DNA of 64,000 nucleotides from positions 257,624-321,623 of the forward strand of contig DGNO01000002.1 of assembly GCA_002389665.1 (NCBI GenBank). Reading direction: 5' to 3'. This stretch comes from Rhodobiaceae bacterium UBA4490. GTDB taxonomy: Bacteria > Pseudomonadota > Alphaproteobacteria > Parvibaculales > Parvibaculaceae. The first letter of the stretch is position 1. The number at the start of each line of letters is the position of its first letter. A program made the position numbers and the translations under genes. Shown one piece after another: positions 60,564 to 64,000 of this stretch. Below the pieces are notes generated by a model, which was not told the DNA's origin, ran no database searches, and worked only from the letters and a program-made list of their open reading frames with translations.

Positions 60564-61655
60564 CTATCTGATCTTCAATGTGGCAAGGCCGGCAATGGCG
60601 AGCACGACGGCGATGATCCAGAAACGGATCACGATGGTCGGCTCAGCCCAGCCTTTTTGCTCGAAATGGTGATGCAGCGGCGCCATACGGAAGACGCGCT
60701 TGCCGGTAAGTTTGAAAGAAGCGACCTGCACGATGACGGAAACGGCCTCGAGCACGAAAAGCCCGCCGATGATCGCCAGCACGATTTCGTGCTTCGTTGC
60801 CACGCTGATCGAGCCGATGGCACCGCCGAGTGACAGCGAGCCCGTATCGCCCATGAACACCATGGCAGGCGGGGCGTTGTACCAGAGGAAACCGAGCCCA
60901 GCGCCGAGGAGCGCGCCGCAGAAGACGGCAAGCTCGCCCGTTCCCGGCACGAAATGGATCTGCAGATAATCGGCAAAGACGCCGTTGCCGACGAGATAGG
61001 CGATAAAGCCGAAGCTCGCCATGGCGATCATCACCGGCACGATGGCAAGCCCGTCGAGCCCGTCCGTCAGGTTGACGGCATTGGAGGCGCCGACAATCAC
61101 GAACATGCCGAAAAGAATGAAGCCGAAAATGCCGAGTGGCAGCAACACATCCTTGAAGAAAGGAATGGCAAGCGAGGTGGAAAGCGGCGAAGCGCCCACC
61201 CGCGCGATCGCATAGACCGCGGCGAGCGCGATCATCGCCTCGAAGAAAAGCTTGATCTTACCGGGAACGCCCGCCGTGTTGACCTTGGCGACTTTCATAT
61301 AATCGTCGGCAAAGCCGATGGCCCCGTAACCGAGCGTGACGAGCAGCACGATCCAGACATAAGGATTGGCAAGATCGCCCCAGAGGAGAACCGCCGGCAC
61401 CATGCCGAGCAGAATGAGCAACCCGCCCATGGTCGGCGTGCCTTTTTTGGTCAGAAGATGCGACTGCGGCCCGTCTTCGCGGATGGGCTGACCCTGGCTC
61501 TGCCGTGCGCGCAGCCCCTCGATCACCATGGGGCCGAGCAGAAAGCTGACAAGCAGCGCCGTGAACATCGCCGCACCCGTGCGGAACGTGATGTAGCGGA
61601 AGACGTTGAAGACGGATACTTGATCCGCATAATCGGTAAGCAAGTGATAGATCAT
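60564..61655 (-). CDS. mraY: Phospho-N-acetylmuramoyl-pentapeptide transferase
   Basis: 363 residues, about ten transmembrane helices. It transfers the phospho-MurNAc-pentapeptide to undecaprenyl phosphate, forming lipid I. Conserved cytoplasmic loops are [11 protein letters not shown], the aspartate-rich [19 protein letters not shown], and [18 protein letters not shown] ([11 protein letters not shown]), and the histidine run MAPLHHHFE. Its start overlaps the murF stop. Confidence 0.97.
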   Translation of the reverse strand: MIYHLLTDYADQVSVFNVFRYITFRTGAAMFTALLVSFLLGPMVIEGLRARQSQGQPIREDGPQSHLLTKKGTPTMGGLLILLGMVPAVLLWGDLANPYVWIVLLVTLGYGAIGFADDYMKVAKVNTAGVPGKIKLFFEAMIALAAVYAIARVGASPLSTSLAIPFFKDVLLPLGIFGFILFGMFVIVGASNAVNLTDGLDGLAIVPVMIAMASFGFIAYLVGNGVFADYLQIHFVPGTGELAVFCGALLGAGLGFLWYNAPPAMVFMGDTGSLSLGGAIGSISVATKHEIVLAIIGGLFVLEAVSVIVQVASFKLTGKRVFRMAPLHHHFEQKGWAEPTIVIRFWIIAVVLAIAGLATLKIR

Positions 61656-63079
61656 GCGCGGCCCCTTTCCGGCAGATCCCTGCCATCCCCATTCAGCTCA
61701 CTCAGCGCGGCAACGATCACGGCCATTTTCGAGCCGAGCGAACCTTTGACCATCACGGCGTCGCCCGCGCGCAGCTGCGCCAGAAGCGGCGCTACCAGCC
61801 CTTCGGAAGTTTCCGTATGGAAGACATCGATGGCGCTGCCTGCCGCATCGCAAAGTTTTTTCATGTGAGGACCGCAGGCATAAAGCTGCGCCACACCGGC
61901 CTCTGACAGCGCATCCGCGAGGCCCTCATGCAGCGCGTCCGACTGCCCCCCAAGCTCCAGCATGTCGCCCAGCACCGCAATGCGCCGGCCCTGCCCGCGC
62001 GGCTGCGTCTGCCCCAGGGCAGCGAGCGCGGCGCGCATGGAAGCGGGGTTGGCGTTATAGCTCTCATCGATCAGCAGGAAATCGTACTTGCCGCCTTTGA
62101 TGTGGCGCCGCCCGCCGCGCCCGGAAGGCGGCGTCAGATCGGCCAGCTTCAGCAGCGCGCGCGCCATGTCCCCGCCCACCGCTTCGACCGCACCGAGAAC
62201 GGCCAGCGAGTTGAAAACGATGTGCTGCCCCGGAATGCCGAGCTTATAGGTCACCCCTTCCCCGGCAACGGACGCGCAGACGCAGGAACAGGCTTCATGC
62301 AGCACGGATTTTTCAAGATGGATATCCGCTGCCTCATCCGCCCCGAAGCTGAGAAGGCTGACATTCGGCACTTTCTCCGCCACTGCCTTCAGCCGCGTGA
62401 AATGCGGATTGTCGCGGTTTAGAATTGCCGTGCCGCCCGCCTTAAGGCCTGCAAAGATTTCCGCTTTTGCATCGGCGATTTCTTCAACGCTGTTGAAGAA
62501 CTCAAGATGTACCGGCTCGACCGTCGTAATGATGGCGACATCAGGCTCTACCATTTTCGAGAGCGGGGTGATTTCCCCGGCATGGTTCATACCGATTTCG
62601 AAAATGCCGAATTCCGTTTCCGCGGGCATGCGCGCCAGCGACAGCGGCACGCCCCAATGATTGTTGTAAGAGGCTGCCGACGCATGGGCCTGGCCCTGAC
62701 CGGCGAAAATATGCAAGAGCGCTTCTTTCGTGCCCGTCTTGCCGACGCTGCCCGTCACCGCAATGATCTTAGCCTTAGTGCGCGCGCGGGCAGCCCGGCC
62801 GAGCGCCTGAAGCGCGGCAAGCGTATCCTCGACGATAAGAAGCGGACCGGCAGCACGCATCGCCTCGGTCGGCCGGGAAACAAGCGCGGCGGCGGCTCCC
62901 GCCTCAAAGGCCTGGCCGACATACGCATGACCATCGCTATTGTCGCCGTCGAGCGCCACAAAAAGATCGCCGGGCTCGAGCGTGCGCGTGTCGATGGAAA
63001 CGCCGCTTGCCGAGAACGCTGCCGTCAGCTCGCCGCCCGTGGCCTTCACTGCCTCTTCACCGGTCCAAAGCGCGCTCAT
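61652..63079 (-). CDS. murF: UDP-N-acetylmuramoyl-tripeptide--D-alanyl-D-alanine ligase
   Basis: 475 residues. The P-loop [10 protein letters not shown] is at 110-119; the N-terminal [16 protein letters not shown] and [14 protein letters not shown] are family features, with [11 protein letters not shown] near residue 340. It adds the D-Ala-D-Ala made by Ddl. Its start overlaps the murE stop (ATGA). Confidence 0.97.
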   Translation of the reverse strand: MSALWTGEEAVKATGGELTAAFSASGVSIDTRTLEPGDLFVALDGDNSDGHAYVGQAFEAGAAAALVSRPTEAMRAAGPLLIVEDTLAALQALGRAARARTKAKIIAVTGSVGKTGTKEALLHIFAGQGQAHASAASYNNHWGVPLSLARMPAETEFGIFEIGMNHAGEITPLSKMVEPDVAIITTVEPVHLEFFNSVEEIADAKAEIFAGLKAGGTAILNRDNPHFTRLKAVAEKVPNVSLLSFGADEAADIHLEKSVLHEACSCVCASVAGEGVTYKLGIPGQHIVFNSLAVLGAVEAVGGDMARALLKLADLTPPSGRGGRRHIKGGKYDFLLIDESYNANPASMRAALAALGQTQPRGQGRRIAVLGDMLELGGQSDALHEGLADALSEAGVAQLYACGPHMKKLCDAAGSAIDVFHTETSEGLVAPLLAQLRAGDAVMVKGSLGSKMAVIVAALSELNGDGRDLPERGRA

Positions 63080-64000
63080 GCCTGCCCTCCCATTTTCTGA
63101 AGAGCAGAAGCCACCGCTTCATGATCGGAAAAAGGAATAGTCTTCGCGCCGATCGTCTGACCCGTTTCATGGCCTTTGCCGGCAACGACGAGCACATCGC
63201 CCGCGCCAAGCGCGTCCATGGCAATGCGGATCGCCTCGGCCCGGTCGCCGATCTCCACCGCCTCCGGCGCGCCTGCCATGATTTCCGCACGGATCGCAGC
63301 CGGTTTTTCGGAACGCGGATTGTCGTCGGTCACGAACACGCCGTCCGCAAGTTCGGCAGCAATCCGGCCCATTTCCGGGCGTTTGCCTTTATCCCTGTCC
63401 CCGCCGCAGCCGAAAACGACAAGCAGCCGCCCCTTGGCATGGGGGCGCAGCGCGTTCAGCGCATTGGCAAGAGCGTCTGGCGTATGGGCATAATCGATGA
63501 AGACGCTGGCACCGTTTTCAAGATGCGCCGCCTCTTCCAGCCGCCCGCGCACACCGCGCAGCGAGGAAAGCGCTTCGAATGTTTTGCCCACCTCCGCGCC
63601 GCAACCGATGACGAGCCCGGCTGCGACAAGCGCGTTCGAGGCCTGAAACTCACCCACTAGCGGCAGGTCGATTTCGTAATGCTCACCCTTATGGATGATC
63701 TGCAGCGTCTGACCGCGCGGATGCGCGCGCACACCTTCAAGGCAAATATCCTGCCCGCGCCGCCCGACCGCAATGATCCGGTGCCCGCGCGCCCAGGAGA
63801 CGGCTTCGAATTCGGCAAACTGATCGGCATCGGCATTGAGCACCGCCACACCGCCCGGCCCCATCACCTCGCCGAAAAGCCGGAGCTTGGCATAAAGGTA
63901 ATCGCCGAATGTGGCGTGATAATCCATATGATCGCGGGTGATATTCGTGAAGGCTGCCGCCGTAATTTTCACCCCGTCCATGCGGTGCTGCGCCAGCCCA
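63076..64000 (-). CDS. murE: UDP-N-acetylmuramoyl-tripeptide synthetase, C-terminal part
   Basis: The frame is open to the window edge, so the start and P-loop lie outside. What remains includes GLAQHRMDGVKITAAAFTN at the edge, then NITRDHMDYHATFGDY, the hinge into the C-terminal domain, and FIDYAHTPDALANALNAL. The acceptor-recognition motif DNPRSEKPAAI is the pattern of meso-diaminopimelate-adding enzymes, as expected in Gram-negatives. It heads the visible part of the dcw operon. Confidence 0.95.
   Translation of the reverse strand, partial: GLAQHRMDGVKITAAAFTNITRDHMDYHATFGDYLYAKLRLFGEVMGPGGVAVLNADADQFAEFEAVSWARGHRIIAVGRRGQDICLEGVRAHPRGQTLQIIHKGEHYEIDLPLVGEFQASNALVAAGLVIGCGAEVGKTFEALSSLRGVRGRLEEAAHLENGASVFIDYAHTPDALANALNALRPHAKGRLLVVFGCGGDRDKGKRPEMGRIAAELADGVFVTDDNPRSEKPAAIRAEIMAGAPEAVEIGDRAEAIRIAMDALGAGDVLVVAGKGHETGQTIGAKTIPFSDHEAVASALQKMGGQA

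Overview
The window is ordinary, densely coded, GC-rich chromosome from an alphaproteobacterium. The evidence is the circularly permuted two-piece tmRNA gene encoding the tag ANDNYAEARLAA, the alpha-type SspB adaptor next to it, the ilvBNC-ilvD block, and a murE-to-ftsZ cell-wall and division cluster that continues into lpxC, bamD, recN and ligA. A rhizobial or Parvibaculum-like order seems plausible, but I cannot fix the genus. I saw no rRNA, tRNA, phage, insertion sequence or CRISPR array.

Layout. 1-1037: end of a cation diffusion facilitator (CDF) metal transporter, then a second short CDF protein. 1053-2834: a TetR regulator behind two perfect palindromes, overlapping a 63-residue membrane protein and a membrane desaturase. 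2893-9520: an Asp/Glu-racemase-like protein, then ilvB-ilvN-ilvC-ilvD on the minus strand with a structured leader in front of ilvB. 9500-11403: miaA and serB, divergent with overlapping start codons. 11427-15284: hflK-hflC-DUF2065-Do protease, a membrane-proteostasis operon. 15473-16645: the Fe-S ATPase Mrp/ApbC. 16666-18052: a small secreted protein and an SMP-30 lactonase. 18151-20230: a REP-like inverted pair, then the glutathione-dependent formaldehyde operon (adhC-fghA). 20333-22617: two tandem DUF1499 paralogues, folA and thyA. 22748-24586: an M19 dipeptidase and a DUF1287 protein. 24777-25800: ssrA and sspB. 25955-27644: fumC and a ribbon-helix-helix protein. 27650-36171: AsmA-like protein, DUF4169 protein, CoA transferase, TetR regulator, FAD-linked oxidase, thioesterase and pentapeptide protein. 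36244-43126: ClC channel, UvrD-type helicase, prmA and aminopeptidase P. 43140-64000 (minus strand): murE(partial)-murF-mraY-murD-ftsW-murG-murC-murB-ddl-ftsQ-ftsA-ftsZ, then lpxC-bamD-recN-ligA.

How the genes work together. The last third supplies UDP-MurNAc-pentapeptide and lipid II synthesis, lipid II polymerisation or handling, and Z-ring assembly, with lipid A synthesis, outer-membrane protein assembly and DNA repair behind it. Many stop/start overlaps (mostly ATGA) indicate translational coupling. ssrA and sspB form a compact rescue-and-degrade unit: the RNA encodes the degradation tag and the neighbour delivers tagged proteins to ClpXP. The ilv block covers the shared enzymes of branched-chain amino-acid synthesis.

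No convincing wholly new multi-gene system was found. The items most worth following up are the structured ilvB leader, the palindrome-controlled TetR/small-membrane-protein/desaturase unit, the CDF protein with an unusual predicted metal site, the ssrA-sspB pair with a folded leader, and the tandem DUF1499 genes.
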